DNA of 64,000 nucleotides from Streptomyces sp. NBC_01460 (lineage in GTDB: Bacteria; Actinomycetota; Actinomycetes; Streptomycetales; Streptomycetaceae). The position numbers were made by a program, and so were the translations under genes. Each line of letters starts with the position of its first letter. Within the stretch, counting starts at the first letter, position 1. The stretch covers positions 5,332,001 to 5,396,000 of the forward strand of contig NZ_CP109473.1 in NCBI RefSeq assembly GCF_036227405.1. The letters are read 5' to 3'. Positions 8,787 to 17,526 of this stretch are shown in pieces. Under the pieces are notes generated by a model. That model was not told where the DNA came from and ran no database searches. It saw nothing but the letters and a program-made list of their open reading frames with translations.

Positions 8787-10199
8787 ATGTCGAAACTTCC
8801 GGGTTGGCTCGGCCGGCTGGGCGCAGAACTCACCGAGATCGGGGCGCGCCTGGAAGAACGCCGCGCCGAGGACGAGCGCCGTGCCGACGCCGACGTCACC
8901 AGCGGGTCCTCCTCCACGCTCTCCACCGTCGCCGCCGAGCAGGTGCCGCGGCCGCCCACGTACGCCCCCTCCGTCGCCGCCAAGCCCGAACCCGTGGCGG
9001 CGATCCCCTGGGGGATGCGCGTCGCGGCGGAGGCGGGCTGGCGGCTGCTGGTGCTGGCCGGCACGCTCTGGGTGCTGATGCGGATCATCAGCGCCGTGCA
9101 GCTGGTCGTCCTCGCGTTCGTCGCCGCGCTGCTGGTGACCGCGATGCTCCAGCCGACCGTCGTGCGGCTGAGACGGGTCGGGCTCCCGCGCGGGCTGGCG
9201 ACCGCGGTGACCGCGGTGCTCGGCTTCGTCGTCATGGGCCTGGTCGGCTGGTTCGTCGTCTGGCAGGTGATGGACAACCTGGACACGCTGTCCGACCGGG
9301 TGCGGGACGGGATCGACGAGCTCAAGCGCTGGCTCCTGGACAGCCCCTTCCACGTCACCGAGTCACAGATCAACGACATCGCGAAGAACCTCAGCGACAC
9401 GATCGGCACCAACACCGAGGAGATCACCTCCGCCGGGCTCCAGGGCGTCACCGTGATGGTGGAGTTCCTCACCGGGCTGCTGCTGGCGATGTTCTCGACG
9501 CTGTTCCTGCTCTACGACGGGAAGCGCATCTGGCAGTGGGTGCTCAAGCTGGTGCCCTCGCAGGCCCGGCCGGGTGTCGCGGGCGCCGGACCGCGCGCCT
9601 GGCGCACCCTCACCGCCTATGTCCGGGGCACGGTGATCGTGGCCCTGATCGACGCGATCTTCATCGGGCTCGGGATCTACTTCCTCGACGTGCCCATGGC
9701 GGTCCCGCTCGCCGTCTTCATCTTCCTCTTCGCCTTCATCCCCCTGGTCGGCGCCGTGGTCTCGGGTGCCCTCGCGGTGGTCGTCGCGCTCGTCACCCAG
9801 GGCGTGTTCACGGCTCTGATGGTGCTGATCGTGGTGCTCGCGGTGCAGCAGATCGAGGGCCACATCCTGCAGCCGTTCATCCTCGGCCGGGCCGTACGCG
9901 TCCACCCGCTGGCCGTGGTGCTCTCGGTCGCGGCCGGCGGTATGGTCGCCGGCATCGGCGGTGCGGTGGTCGCCGTGCCCCTGGTCGCCGTGACCAACAC
10001 GGTGGTCGGCTATCTGCGCTCGTACGGGCAGGGACAGGCCGTGCCCGACGGGCCGGGGCCCCACGGGGCCACGGCGATCTCCTTCGCCCCGACGCCACCG
10101 CCCGTCACCCGGTCCCACGCCGACGACGACGCCGCCGGCCCCGCGGACGAGGACGGCCGCTCCGACGGGACCGACACGCCGGACGACCAGAAGCAGTAG
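8787..10199 (+). CDS. AI-2E family transporter (PerM/YdiK-like permease)
   Basis: Encodes 470 residues. After a charged N-terminus of about 80 residues there are paired hydrophobic helices (LLVLAGTLWVLMRIISAVQLVVLAFVAALLVTAM and ATAVTAVLGFVVMGLVGWFVVW), a soluble amphipathic region, and a C-terminal bundle. The latter includes YFLDVPMAVPLAVFIFLFAFIPLVGAVVSG and QIEGHILQPFILGRAVRVHPLAVVLS, the signature of the AI-2E_transport family. Members export small molecules or act as Na+/H+ antiporters; substrate unknown here. ATG 8787 is preceded by a purine-rich GGGGGAAAAGGG. The C-terminal tail is hydrophilic and acidic. Confidence 0.85.
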   Translation: MSKLPGWLGRLGAELTEIGARLEERRAEDERRADADVTSGSSSTLSTVAAEQVPRPPTYAPSVAAKPEPVAAIPWGMRVAAEAGWRLLVLAGTLWVLMRIISAVQLVVLAFVAALLVTAMLQPTVVRLRRVGLPRGLATAVTAVLGFVVMGLVGWFVVWQVMDNLDTLSDRVRDGIDELKRWLLDSPFHVTESQINDIAKNLSDTIGTNTEEITSAGLQGVTVMVEFLTGLLLAMFSTLFLLYDGKRIWQWVLKLVPSQARPGVAGAGPRAWRTLTAYVRGTVIVALIDAIFIGLGIYFLDVPMAVPLAVFIFLFAFIPLVGAVVSGALAVVVALVTQGVFTALMVLIVVLAVQQIEGHILQPFILGRAVRVHPLAVVLSVAAGGMVAGIGGAVVAVPLVAVTNTVVGYLRSYGQGQAVPDGPGPHGATAISFAPTPPPVTRSHADDDAAGPADEDGRSDGTDTPDDQKQ

Positions 10200-10238
10200 T
10201 TCCCCCCGCTCCCTGACACCGGGGCGGACATGAAGAAA

Positions 10239-10270
10239 GGCCCCGAGGACGGTCGGTCGTCCTCGGGGCC
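10239..10270. terminator. bidirectional terminator between the AI-2E transporter and ahpD genes
   Basis: Twelve-base-pair perfect stem GGCCCCGAGGAC / GTCCTCGGGGCC (10239-10250, 10259-10270), followed by CTTCTC on the plus strand. It lies between converging genes, so it can stop transcription from both sides. Confidence 0.85.
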
Positions 10271-10293
10271 CTTCTCGTACAAGGTACTGCGGG

Positions 10294-10830
10294 TCACTGC
10301 TCGGCGAGCACGGCCTCGGCCTCGAGGGTCACGCCGACCGCCTGGATCACCGAAGCGATCTTGACGGCTTCCTGGATCGTCTCACGGTCGACGCCGGCCT
10401 TGCGCAGCACCTGCTCGTGGGAGTCCAGGCACTGGCCGCAGCCGTTGATCGCGGAGACGGCGAGCGACCACAGCTCGAAGTCGACCTTCTCCACGCCCGG
10501 CTTGCCGATGACGTTCATCCGCAGGCCCGCACGGAGGTTCCCGTACTCGGGGTCCGACAGCAGGTGCCGGGTGCGGTAGAAGACGTTGTTCATCGCCATG
10601 ATCGCCGCGGCCGACTTCGCCGCGGTGTACGCCTCGGCGGAGAGGTTGGCCTTGGCCTCCGGCTCCAGCTCGCGCAGCACCTTCGGCGAGCGCGAGGCGA
10701 TCGCGCAGGCCAGGACGGTGCCCCACAGCTGCTGCTGGGGGAGCTCGCTGTTGCCGATGACCGAACCGAGGTTCAGCTTCAGGTCCTTGGCGAAGTCCGG
10801 TATGGCGGACTTCAGTTCATCGAGTGCCAT
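10294..10830 (-). CDS. ahpD: alkyl hydroperoxide reductase D (AhpD)
   Basis: Encodes 178 residues, the normal AhpD length. The C-terminal half contains [19 protein letters not shown] with the redox CxxC (about Cys130 and Cys133) and the proton-relay Glu/His of the carboxymuconolactone decarboxylase-like fold. In mycobacteria and Streptomyces AhpD recycles oxidised AhpC using lipoylated SucB/Lpd as electron source. It starts 11 bp after the ahpC stop, so the two form an operon reading away from oxyR. Confidence 0.97.
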   Translation of the reverse strand: MALDELKSAIPDFAKDLKLNLGSVIGNSELPQQQLWGTVLACAIASRSPKVLRELEPEAKANLSAEAYTAAKSAAAIMAMNNVFYRTRHLLSDPEYGNLRAGLRMNVIGKPGVEKVDFELWSLAVSAINGCGQCLDSHEQVLRKAGVDRETIQEAVKIASVIQAVGVTLEAEAVLAEQ

Positions 10831-10841
10831 GTCGTATCAGC

Positions 10842-11396
10842 TCACTCGCCCGAGAGGAGCGCGACCGGGTCGAGGGTGTTCTCGCCCTTGGTCCAGTTGC
10901 AGGGGCACAGCTCGTCGGTCTGCAGGGCGTCGAGGACCCGGAGGACCTCCTTGGGGTTACGGCCCACGGAACCGGCGGTCACCATCGTGAACTGGATCTC
11001 GTTGTTCTGGTCGACGATGAAGACGGCGCGCTGGGCGAAGCCGTCCTCGCCCTCGATGCCGAGGTCACGCATGAGCTCGTGCTTCGAGTCGGCCAGCATC
11101 GGGAAGGGCAGGTCGGTCAGGTCCGGGTGGTCCTTGCGCCAGGCGTGGTGCACGAACTCGGAGTCGCCGGAGAAGCCGAGGACCTGCGCGTCACGGTCGG
11201 CGAACTCGTCGTTCAGCTTGCCGAAGGCGGCGATCTCGGTGGGGCACACGAAGGTGAAGTCCTTCGGCCACGCGAAGACGATCTTCCACTGACCCTCGTA
11301 GGTCTTGTGGTTGATCTGCTCGAACTCCTTGCCGCTCTCCAGCGACACACAAGCGGTCAGGTCGAACTCGGGGAACTTGTCACCGACAGTGAGCAC
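10842..11396 (-). CDS. ahpC: alkyl hydroperoxide reductase C, 2-Cys peroxiredoxin
   Basis: Encodes 184 residues. Peroxidatic Cys51 lies in DFTFVCPTEIAAF and the C-terminal DELCPCNW (Cys164, Cys166) supplies the resolving cysteine. It reduces H2O2, organic peroxides and peroxynitrite in the cytosol and is re-reduced with AhpD. Two GTG codons are possible: the upstream one at 11402 overlaps the AAGGAG ribosome site, so 11396, with five-base spacing and the usual MLTVGDKFP N-terminus, is the better start. It diverges from oxyR, which is expected to control it under peroxide stress. Confidence 0.96.
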   Translation of the reverse strand: MLTVGDKFPEFDLTACVSLESGKEFEQINHKTYEGQWKIVFAWPKDFTFVCPTEIAAFGKLNDEFADRDAQVLGFSGDSEFVHHAWRKDHPDLTDLPFPMLADSKHELMRDLGIEGEDGFAQRAVFIVDQNNEIQFTMVTAGSVGRNPKEVLRVLDALQTDELCPCNWTKGENTLDPVALLSGE

Positions 11397-11458
11397 GCGC
11401 ACTCCTTGCTGCGTAGGAAATCCCCTTTTGAGGGCGTTCCTGGGGGTTGGACGGTTCC

Positions 11459-11475
11459 CACTCTGGCACAGAGTG
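11459..11475. promoter_or_regulatory. palindrome in the ahpC-oxyR control region
   Basis: CACTCTG-GCA-CAGAGTG is a perfect inverted repeat with 7-bp arms, about 60 bp from each start codon of the divergent pair. It is a candidate binding site for OxyR or another peroxide regulator. It does not match the E. coli OxyR ATAG-tetrad consensus, so the assignment is by position only. Confidence 0.45.
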
Positions 11476-11528
11476 CATTGATCGCGGAAATAGCTACACT
11501 CGGTCGGGATGATCGGAGGTGCCTATCA

Positions 11529-12488
11529 GTGGCGTATGTAAATCAGGCTATTAGGGTCAAGCAGCCCAGCCTCTCGCAGCTGCGCGCCTTCGCGGCCGTG
11601 GCGGAACATCTGCACTTCCGGGACGCGGCGGCAGCAATCGGGATGAGTCAGCCGGCACTCTCCGGAGCCGTGTCCGCGCTGGAGGTGGCACTCGGTGTCC
11701 AGCTCATCGAGCGTACGACGCGCAAGGTGCTGCTCTCGCCCGCGGGGGAGCGTCTCGCGGTGCGGAGCCGGGCGGTGCTGGAGGCGCTCGGCGAGCTGAT
11801 GGAGGAGGCCGAGGCGGTGCGCGCGCCGTTCACCGGGATACTCAGGCTCGGCGTGATCCCGACCGTCGCGCCGTATCTGCTGCCGGCGGTCCTCAGGCTC
11901 GTCCATGAGCGCTATCCGGACCTGGACCTCCAGGTCCACGAGGAGCAGACCTCCTCGCTGCTGGACGGGCTGGCCGCCGGCCGGCTGGACCTGCTGCTGC
12001 TCGCCGTGCCGCTCGGGGTGCCAGGCGTCACGGAACTGCCGCTGTTCGACGAGGACTTCGTGCTGGTCATGGAGAAGGAGCACCGCCTCGCCGGGACGAC
12101 CGGACTGCCGCGCGAGACGCTGCGGGACCTGCCGTTGCTGCTGCTCGACGAGGGGCACTGCCTGCGCGACCAGGCGCTGGACATCTGCCGGGAGGCGGGG
12201 CGCACCGAGGGGGCGCCGGTGACGACGACCGCGGCGGGGCTCTCCACCCTGGTGCAGCTCGTCGCGGGTGGGCTCGGGGTGACGCTGCTGCCCCGTACGG
12301 CGGTGACCGTGGAGACCGGACGCAACGAGGCGCTGTCCACCGGCTGCTTCACGGACCCGGCGCCCTCGCGGCGGGTCGCGCTGGCCGTGCGGACGGGCTC
12401 GGCGCGGCAGGAGGAGTTCGAGGAGCTCGCGGCCGCGCTGCGCGCCGCGCTGGGAGCGCTGCCCGTGCGGGTGTACGCGGACGGGTGA
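11529..12488 (+). CDS. oxyR: hydrogen peroxide-sensing LysR-type activator OxyR
   Basis: Encodes 319 residues. The N-terminal LysR helix-turn-helix (LRAFAAVAEHLHFRDAAAAIGMSQPALSGAVSALE) is followed by the substrate-binding fold. The peroxide-sensing pair is intact: GHCLRDQALDIC gives Cys211 and Cys220, spaced like Cys199/Cys208 of E. coli OxyR. Oxidation to a disulphide should switch on ahpCD. The start is the GTG at 11529, with GGAGGT at 11515-11520 eight bases upstream. The open frame further upstream is only the ahpC shadow. Confidence 0.96.
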   Translation: MAYVNQAIRVKQPSLSQLRAFAAVAEHLHFRDAAAAIGMSQPALSGAVSALEVALGVQLIERTTRKVLLSPAGERLAVRSRAVLEALGELMEEAEAVRAPFTGILRLGVIPTVAPYLLPAVLRLVHERYPDLDLQVHEEQTSSLLDGLAAGRLDLLLLAVPLGVPGVTELPLFDEDFVLVMEKEHRLAGTTGLPRETLRDLPLLLLDEGHCLRDQALDICREAGRTEGAPVTTTAAGLSTLVQLVAGGLGVTLLPRTAVTVETGRNEALSTGCFTDPAPSRRVALAVRTGSARQEEFEELAAALRAALGALPVRVYADG

Positions 12489-12577
12489 GCCCGCTCGGCG
12501 CCGGGTGTACGGGAGGGGTGGGCCCGCTCGGCTCGAAGGGGCGGGTCCGCGCGGCGCCGGACCCACCCCTCCCGCCG

Positions 12578-14914
12578 TCACTCCGTACGCAGCCCGTCCG
12601 GGCGCATCATGCGCCACAGCAGGGGCAGCGAGAGCAGCGTCACGGCCACGACGAGCGCCCCGCCCGCGCCCGCCAGCGGCAGGAACACCCACCACCGCGT
12701 CACCGTCTTGGCCAGCATCCAGGTCATGACGGCGCCGAGCGCGACGCCACCCGCCACCGCGACCAGGAGGCTGACGGCCACGGGGACCGCCGTCTGCCAG
12801 AGCACCGACCAGCCGAGCGTGGAACGCCTGGTGCCGAAGGCGACCAGGACCGACAGCAGCCGCCTGCGCTCCCGGAGCTGCTCCAGCTGGGACACCAGCA
12901 TCGACGCGGCGATCAGCAGCAGCGTCACCAGCGCGCCGAACCGCAGCCCCGTCTGCACACTGGCGTACTGGCGGTCGCGGGTCATCGACGTCAGGGCGGC
13001 GACCCGCATGCCCGGGTCGATCCTGGCGGCGGTGTTCCGCACGTACTCGGCGACGTCCTCGACGCCGTCGTCCACCTTGATCTGCGCGACGGTCTGGGCG
13101 TCCGGCAGCGTGCGCGGGTCGACGGCTCCGACCGTCGCCATGATGCCCCAGTGCTCCTCGCCGAGCGGGTCGGGTGCGGCGGTGACGGTCCGGGCGTCCG
13201 CGGGCAGGGTCCAGAGCAGCCTCTTGCCGCCCGGCGGCAGCTCGGCACCGGAGTCGAGCTCGACCTCCTGGCCCTTGCGTGCCGTCTCGTCGACCCAGTC
13301 GCTCATCTCCTTGTCGCCCCTGGGGTGGACGACGAAGACGTCGCCGTCCGCGCAGGAGCCGATCTCGGCGAGCTCCTTCAGGGTCGGGCAGTCGCCGATG
13401 CTGAGCGAGGTGGTCGGGGTGACCTGGTCCTCCTTGTACGTCCCGGGCTTCGTCACGTACGTCTCGACCGTGCCGATGACGGCCTCGACGCCCTTCGTGG
13501 AGCGGAACTCCTCGATGGTCCGCGTGGCGGCGTCCCCGCTGACCTTCTCGGAGAAGGTGTGGAACTGGGCGCGCGACGGGTCCTGTCCCGTCATGCGCGT
13601 GAACTCGTCGCCCATCGCCGCGAACAGCATCTGCAGGGCCACGGCGCCCGCCACCGCCACGGCGATCCCGCTGACCGCGCGGGAGGCCGCGCCACTGTTC
13701 AGCTGGAGCCGGCGGACGGCGAGCTGCCAGGACAGCGGGCCGCGGCGCAGCGGGCGTACGCACGCCTCGACCAGCCAGGGCAGCAGCAGGGCGAGCCCGA
13801 CGAGGACGAGGACGGCGCCGGCCGCGATGGGGTACGGGTCGACGAAGTCGCCCTCGCCGACCCTGCCGGTCACTCCCAGGACGGCGAGCCCCAGGACCGG
13901 CACGAGCAGACGCCACCAGAGGCGGCGCCCGCGGTGGCCCGTGCCGCGTACGACCCCCAGCGGTTCGGCGATGACGGCGCGCATGGCGACCAGCGTGACC
14001 AGTACGGCGCACAGCGGCACCGCGAAGGCGATCAGCACCGCCGTCCACGGCGCGGGCGCCAGGTCGGACGGGAAGACGCTGTAGTTCCACACCTCGACGG
14101 AGCCGCTGAACCCGCGGCCCACGAGGAAGAAGACCACTCCCGCGAGCAGCCCGAGCAGCGAGCCGAACAGGGCCTCGCCCGCCGCGATCCTTCGGGTCGA
14201 CCGGATGTCCGTACCGACCAGGCGGAGGGCGGCGAGCCGGCGGTCGCGGCGGTCGCCGCCGAACCGCACGGCCGTGGCGATGAAGATCGCGACGGGTGCC
14301 AGCAGCACGACACAGATCATGATGACCAGGACGACGAGGGCGGGCGGGAGCGGCTCGTCCCTGACCCTGTCCCCGTACCCGTCGACCCGATGGCCGCCCG
14401 CGGCGGCGGTCAGGGTGTCGCTGCCGGCGTAGAAGTACAGCTCGCCGGGGGAGAGGAGGCCCGCATCGCCGATCGTCGCGGTGATCCGGTACGGGAGACG
14501 CTCCCGCAGAAGGCTGCCCTCGGGTGAACCGAGCAGCTCCTCCAGTGCGGGGGAGGCCACCATCTCGCCGGGGCCGGGGAGTGCCCCGACTCCGGGCGGG
14601 GTCACCGGGTGCGCGCCCTCAGGACGCATCAGGAAGCCGCCGACGACCTGGCCCCTGTACTCGGTCTCCGCGTTGATCCGCAGCACGGAGGTGTCGGACC
14701 TCGCGGCCTTGTCCTGGTAGGAAGCCGCGCTCTCCTGGCGGGCGAGGTCGCGATGGGCGCGTTCCGCCAGGAGATGGGGAACGGAGGAGGCGATCAGCAG
14801 GAGCGCCACGCCGAGGCCCACCCCGACGGCGGTGAGCGCGGTCCGCGCCCAGCCCTCGCGGCCGCCCGCCGCGGCGAAGCGTATGCCGAGGCCGAGATCG
14901 CGCAGCCAGGTCAT
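12578..14914 (-). CDS. ABC transporter permease, FtsX/MacB-like, two FtsX domains
   Basis: Encodes 778 residues. An N-terminal anchor (ALTAVGVGLGVALLLIASSVP) precedes an extracytoplasmic stretch, then a three-helix FtsX block (LPPALVVLVIMICVVLLAPVAIF; ALFGSLLGLLAGVVFFLVG; AVLIAFAVPLCAVLVTLVAM). Further helices follow, then a second extracytoplasmic region and a second FtsX block near the C-terminus (RFGALVTLLLIAASMLVSQLEQLRERRRLLSVL; LVAVAGGVALGAVMTWML; AGGALVVAVTLLSLPLLW). It is the membrane part of an exporter or lipid/lipoprotein extruder of the MacB/LolCDE kind. Its ATG overlaps the ATPase stop (ATGA), so the genes are translationally coupled. The far longer open frame upstream is not coding. 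Confidence 0.88.
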   Translation of the reverse strand: MTWLRDLGLGIRFAAAGGREGWARTALTAVGVGLGVALLLIASSVPHLLAERAHRDLARQESAASYQDKAARSDTSVLRINAETEYRGQVVGGFLMRPEGAHPVTPPGVGALPGPGEMVASPALEELLGSPEGSLLRERLPYRITATIGDAGLLSPGELYFYAGSDTLTAAAGGHRVDGYGDRVRDEPLPPALVVLVIMICVVLLAPVAIFIATAVRFGGDRRDRRLAALRLVGTDIRSTRRIAAGEALFGSLLGLLAGVVFFLVGRGFSGSVEVWNYSVFPSDLAPAPWTAVLIAFAVPLCAVLVTLVAMRAVIAEPLGVVRGTGHRGRRLWWRLLVPVLGLAVLGVTGRVGEGDFVDPYPIAAGAVLVLVGLALLLPWLVEACVRPLRRGPLSWQLAVRRLQLNSGAASRAVSGIAVAVAGAVALQMLFAAMGDEFTRMTGQDPSRAQFHTFSEKVSGDAATRTIEEFRSTKGVEAVIGTVETYVTKPGTYKEDQVTPTTSLSIGDCPTLKELAEIGSCADGDVFVVHPRGDKEMSDWVDETARKGQEVELDSGAELPPGGKRLLWTLPADARTVTAAPDPLGEEHWGIMATVGAVDPRTLPDAQTVAQIKVDDGVEDVAEYVRNTAARIDPGMRVAALTSMTRDRQYASVQTGLRFGALVTLLLIAASMLVSQLEQLRERRRLLSVLVAFGTRRSTLGWSVLWQTAVPVAVSLLVAVAGGVALGAVMTWMLAKTVTRWWVFLPLAGAGGALVVAVTLLSLPLLWRMMRPDGLRTE

Positions 14915-15597
14915 ACGGCGTACTCCAGGTCGCGGCAGCGGCCGTCGCGGACGACGACCTCGCGGTCCGAGTACGCGGCCACCCGCGACTCGTGCGTCAC
15001 GAGCACGACGGCCGTGCCGGCCGTCCGGGCGGACTCGGTGAGGAGCTCCATGACCCGCTCGCCGTTGAGCGAGTCGAGCGCACCGGTCGGCTCGTCCGCG
15101 AAGACCACCTTCGGGGAGGCGACCAGGGCGCGGGCGACGGCGACGCGCTGGCCCTGACCGCCGGAGACCTCGCCGGGACGCTGGGCGGCCAGGTCCTCGA
15201 CCTCCAGGCGCGCCATCCACTCCAGGGCGGTGCCCTCGGCCGCCTTGCGCCGGACACCGGCGAGCCGGAGCGGCAGGGCGACGTTCTCCACGCAGGTCAG
15301 CTCGGGGACGAGCTGACCGAACTGGAAGACGAAGCCGAAATCGCCGCGGCGCAGGGCGCTGCGCTCGGCGTCGGACATCGCGGACAGCTCGCGTCCGGCG
15401 TAGGTGACGGTGCCGGAGTCCGGCGTGACGATGCCGGCGAGACAGTGCAGCAGCGTCGACTTGCCGGAGCCGGACGGCCCCATGACGGCGACGACCTCGC
15501 CGGGGTGCACGGAGAACGAGGCGCCGTCGAGCGCGGGCGTCGAGCCGTAGGCCTTGTGCAGGCCGTGGGCCGTGAGGAGGGAGCCGGCGGGGGTCAC
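14911..15597 (-). CDS. ABC transporter ATP-binding protein, MacB/LolD type
   Basis: Encodes 228 residues with Walker A GPSGSGKST (about 40-48), Q-loop FVFQFGQLVPELTCVENV, signature VSGGQGQRVAVARAL and Walker B VVFADEPTGALD, then the switch His in LVTHESRV. The LVPELTCVENVALPLRLAG wording is typical of the LolD/MacB clan that partners FtsX-like permeases. Start GTG 15597 overlaps the stop of the padR gene and its own stop overlaps the permease start, giving a three-gene coupled operon. Confidence 0.93.
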   Translation of the reverse strand: MTPAGSLLTAHGLHKAYGSTPALDGASFSVHPGEVVAVMGPSGSGKSTLLHCLAGIVTPDSGTVTYAGRELSAMSDAERSALRRGDFGFVFQFGQLVPELTCVENVALPLRLAGVRRKAAEGTALEWMARLEVEDLAAQRPGEVSGGQGQRVAVARALVASPKVVFADEPTGALDSLNGERVMELLTESARTAGTAVVLVTHESRVAAYSDREVVVRDGRCRDLEYAV

Positions 15598-16118
15598 GGG
15601 GCGACCACCTCGGCGAGCCGGCCGAGCCGCGCGGCGGTCAGTTCCAGCCAGCGGAGGTCGGCTTCGAGGTGGAAGAGCGCGTGGTCGCAGATCAGCTGGT
15701 CGGCGAGGTCGCCCTTGCGCTTGCGGTCCGTGAGGATGCGCATCAGGCGCAGGTGCTCGGAGCGCTGGGCGTCCAGCAGGTCGGCGGCGTCGCGGCCGGT
15801 GAGCAGCGCGAGGACGACCTTCGTGTAGAGGGTCGACTGGAGGTACGGCTCCGGCTTCTCGGGCTGTGCGAGCCAGGCGGCGACATCGGTGATGCCGGCG
15901 TCCGTGATGGCGTACCGCTTGCGCTCGGGCCCGCCGTCCGTCTCGACCCCGTCGACCTCGACGAGGCCGTTCTTCAGCAGGCGGGACATGGTCGCGTAGA
16001 CCTGGCCGTAGTGCAGGGGGCGATCGTGCCCGAACCTCTCGTCGAACGCGCGCTTGAGGTCGTAGCCGTGGCGGGGGCCGGACTCCAGGAGTCCGAGGAG
16101 GGTGTGACCGATTGACAT
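15594..16118 (-). CDS. PadR family transcriptional regulator
   Basis: Encodes 174 residues. The N-terminal PadR winged helix is clear: IGHTLLGLLESGPRHGYDLKRAFDERFG, then HYGQVYATMSRLLKNGLVEVDGVETDGGPERKRYAITDAG. A C-terminal helical Vir_act_alpha_C-like region (TKVVLALLTGRDAADLLDAQRSEHLRLM) mediates dimerisation. It is first in an operon with the ABC exporter and very likely represses it, releasing on binding a ligand that the pump exports. ATG 16118 is preferred over the GTG at 16127 because it begins the family's usual MSIGHTLLGLL. Confidence 0.9.
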   Translation of the reverse strand: MSIGHTLLGLLESGPRHGYDLKRAFDERFGHDRPLHYGQVYATMSRLLKNGLVEVDGVETDGGPERKRYAITDAGITDVAAWLAQPEKPEPYLQSTLYTKVVLALLTGRDAADLLDAQRSEHLRLMRILTDRKRKGDLADQLICDHALFHLEADLRWLELTAARLGRLAEVVAP

Positions 16119-16129
16119 GAGCCGCACTC

Positions 16130-16158
16130 TACATGGTGTGTATACCTCGCATGTATAC
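16130..16158. promoter_or_regulatory. candidate PadR operator
   Basis: Two self-complementary GTATAC hexamers (16140-16145 and 16153-16158) spaced 13 bp centre to centre, flanked by TACATG (16130-16135) and GCATGT. The arrangement gives AT-rich dyads of the ATGTAT/ATACAT kind bound by PadR proteins, and lies 12-40 bp upstream of the padR start codon, suiting autoregulation. Confidence 0.55.
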
Positions 16159-16226
16159 GCCTGCGGCCGGCCGGGCGCCCCCTCCGGTCCGGGCGCCCGG
16201 GCCCGCGGTGGGATCCGCCCGCGGGC

Positions 16227-16505
16227 TCAGTCCGCGGTCCCGTCCGGCTCGGGCCGCTCGGGCGGCGGGGCCTTCGGCGGGCGGCCCCGGCGGGGGATCG
16301 GACCCGCGCCGCCCGGCAGCCGGCCCGCCTCCGCCAGGGCCCGCCGCAGCAGGAACTCGAGCTGCGCGTTCGCGCTGCGCAGCTCGTCCGAGGCCCACCG
16401 GGCCAGCGCGTCGTGCACCGCGGGATCCAGCCGCAGCAGCATCTGCTTGCGGGCGGAGCCGCGCCGGGGTGCCCGGTCCGGAGGAGGGGCGGCGTCGTCG
16501 GTCAC
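16227..16505 (-). CDS. small ribbon-helix-helix-like protein with AT-hook motif
   Basis: Encodes 92 residues. The middle section RKQMLLRLDPAVHDALARWA followed by ELRSANAQLEFLLRRAL has the strand-helix-helix pattern of Arc/CopG-type ribbon-helix-helix DNA-binding domains. The C-terminal tail contains RRGRPPKAPPP, an AT-hook-like core RGRPPK. The start is the GTG at 16505 because it overlaps the stop of the SPFH gene (GTGA), which indicates translational coupling. Function unknown; possibly a small DNA-binding partner or regulator of the SPFH gene. Confidence 0.68.
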   Translation of the reverse strand: MTDDAAPPPDRAPRRGSARKQMLLRLDPAVHDALARWASDELRSANAQLEFLLRRALAEAGRLPGGAGPIPRRGRPPKAPPPERPEPDGTAD

Positions 16506-17473
16506 TGGTAGAGCGTGCCCGTGTTCAGGACCGGCTGCGCCGCACGGTCGCCGCACAGCACCACCATCAGGTTGCTGACCATGGCCGCCTTGCGCTCGGA
16601 GTCGAGCTCGACGATGTCCTGCTCCGCGATCCGCGTCAGGGCCATCTCGACCATGCCCACCGCGCCCTCCACGATCTGCTGACGGGCCGCGACGACCGCC
16701 CCCGCCTGCTGCCGCTGGAGCATCGCCGAGGCGATCTCGGGGGCGTAGGCGAGATGGCTGAACCGGGACTCGATGATCCGCACGCCCGCCGCCTGCACCC
16801 GCGCCGTGAGCTCCACCGCGAGCTTCTCGGTGATCTCCTCGGCGTTGCCGCGCAGGGAGAGCCCGCCCTCCTCGTGGGCGTCGTACGGGTACTCGATCGC
16901 GATGTGCCGGACGGCCGCCTCGGTCTGGGTGGCGACGAACTCCAGGAAGTCGTCGACCTCGAAGAGCGCCTGCGCCGTGTCCTCGACCTTCCAGACGACG
17001 ATCGCCGCCAGCTCGATCGGGTTGCCGTAGGCGTCGTTGACCTTCAGGACGGCCGTCTCGTGGTTGCGGACCCGGGTGGAGATCTTGCGGCTGGACGTCA
17101 GCGGGTTGATCCAGCGCAGGCCGTCCGCGCGGATCGTTCCGACGTAACGGCCGAAGAGCTGGATGACCCGGGCCTCGCCCGGAGCGACCATCTTCACACC
17201 GCTCATGCAGAAGAAGGAGGCGACGGCCAGGAGCAGTCCGAGGACGAAGAGCGGGATGCCGACCCCGTTGTGCCCGTCGGAGCCGAGGACGCCCCCGACG
17301 ATGGCGAGCGCCACGCCGAGGAACACCCCGAGGACGGTCAGCAGGAGCCCCAGGCCGCCGGGGATGGAGTGGGCGGTCACCTCCCTGACCTGCGGGGCGG
17401 GCATCTCGGGCGCGTCCGGCGTCAGGTCGGCGCCCGGGCCCGTGGTGCCGGGAAGGTCGTGCGGTGCGGACAT
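16502..17473 (-). CDS. SPFH/Band 7 (stomatin-like) membrane protein
   Basis: Encodes 323 residues. Two hydrophobic segments near the N-terminus ([26 protein letters not shown] and [23 protein letters not shown]) anchor an SPFH domain that begins [31 protein letters not shown] and continues through [30 protein letters not shown]. The C-terminal region is helical ([34 protein letters not shown]). SPFH proteins oligomerise at membranes and organise microdomains or proteases. ATG 17473 gives MSAPHD; upstream codons are open but lack a ribosome site. It is coupled to the RHH/AT-hook gene. Confidence 0.88.
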   Translation of the reverse strand: MSAPHDLPGTTGPGADLTPDAPEMPAPQVREVTAHSIPGGLGLLLTVLGVFLGVALAIVGGVLGSDGHNGVGIPLFVLGLLLAVASFFCMSGVKMVAPGEARVIQLFGRYVGTIRADGLRWINPLTSSRKISTRVRNHETAVLKVNDAYGNPIELAAIVVWKVEDTAQALFEVDDFLEFVATQTEAAVRHIAIEYPYDAHEEGGLSLRGNAEEITEKLAVELTARVQAAGVRIIESRFSHLAYAPEIASAMLQRQQAGAVVAARQQIVEGAVGMVEMALTRIAEQDIVELDSERKAAMVSNLMVVLCGDRAAQPVLNTGTLYQ

Positions 17474-17510
17474 GGGTCCCCCGTTCTCCGCGGCAAGGCG
17501 CCGCGCTAGC

Positions 17511-17526
17511 AATGTGATCTCACATT
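17511..17526. promoter_or_regulatory. perfect 16-bp palindrome upstream of the SPFH gene
   Basis: AATGTGATCTCACATT is a perfect dyad, 38 bp upstream of the SPFH start codon. The TGTGA-TC-TCACA core is shorter-spaced than a CRP site and resembles operators of GntR/YtrA-like repressors. The cognate regulator is not evident; the adjacent RHH protein is one candidate. Confidence 0.55.

Noticed and set aside
12578..15220. Extended 880-codon version of the ABC permease
   Set aside because: The ATGA overlap with the ATPase stop at 14911-14914 fixes the start; the additional N-terminus is the ATPase gene in another frame.
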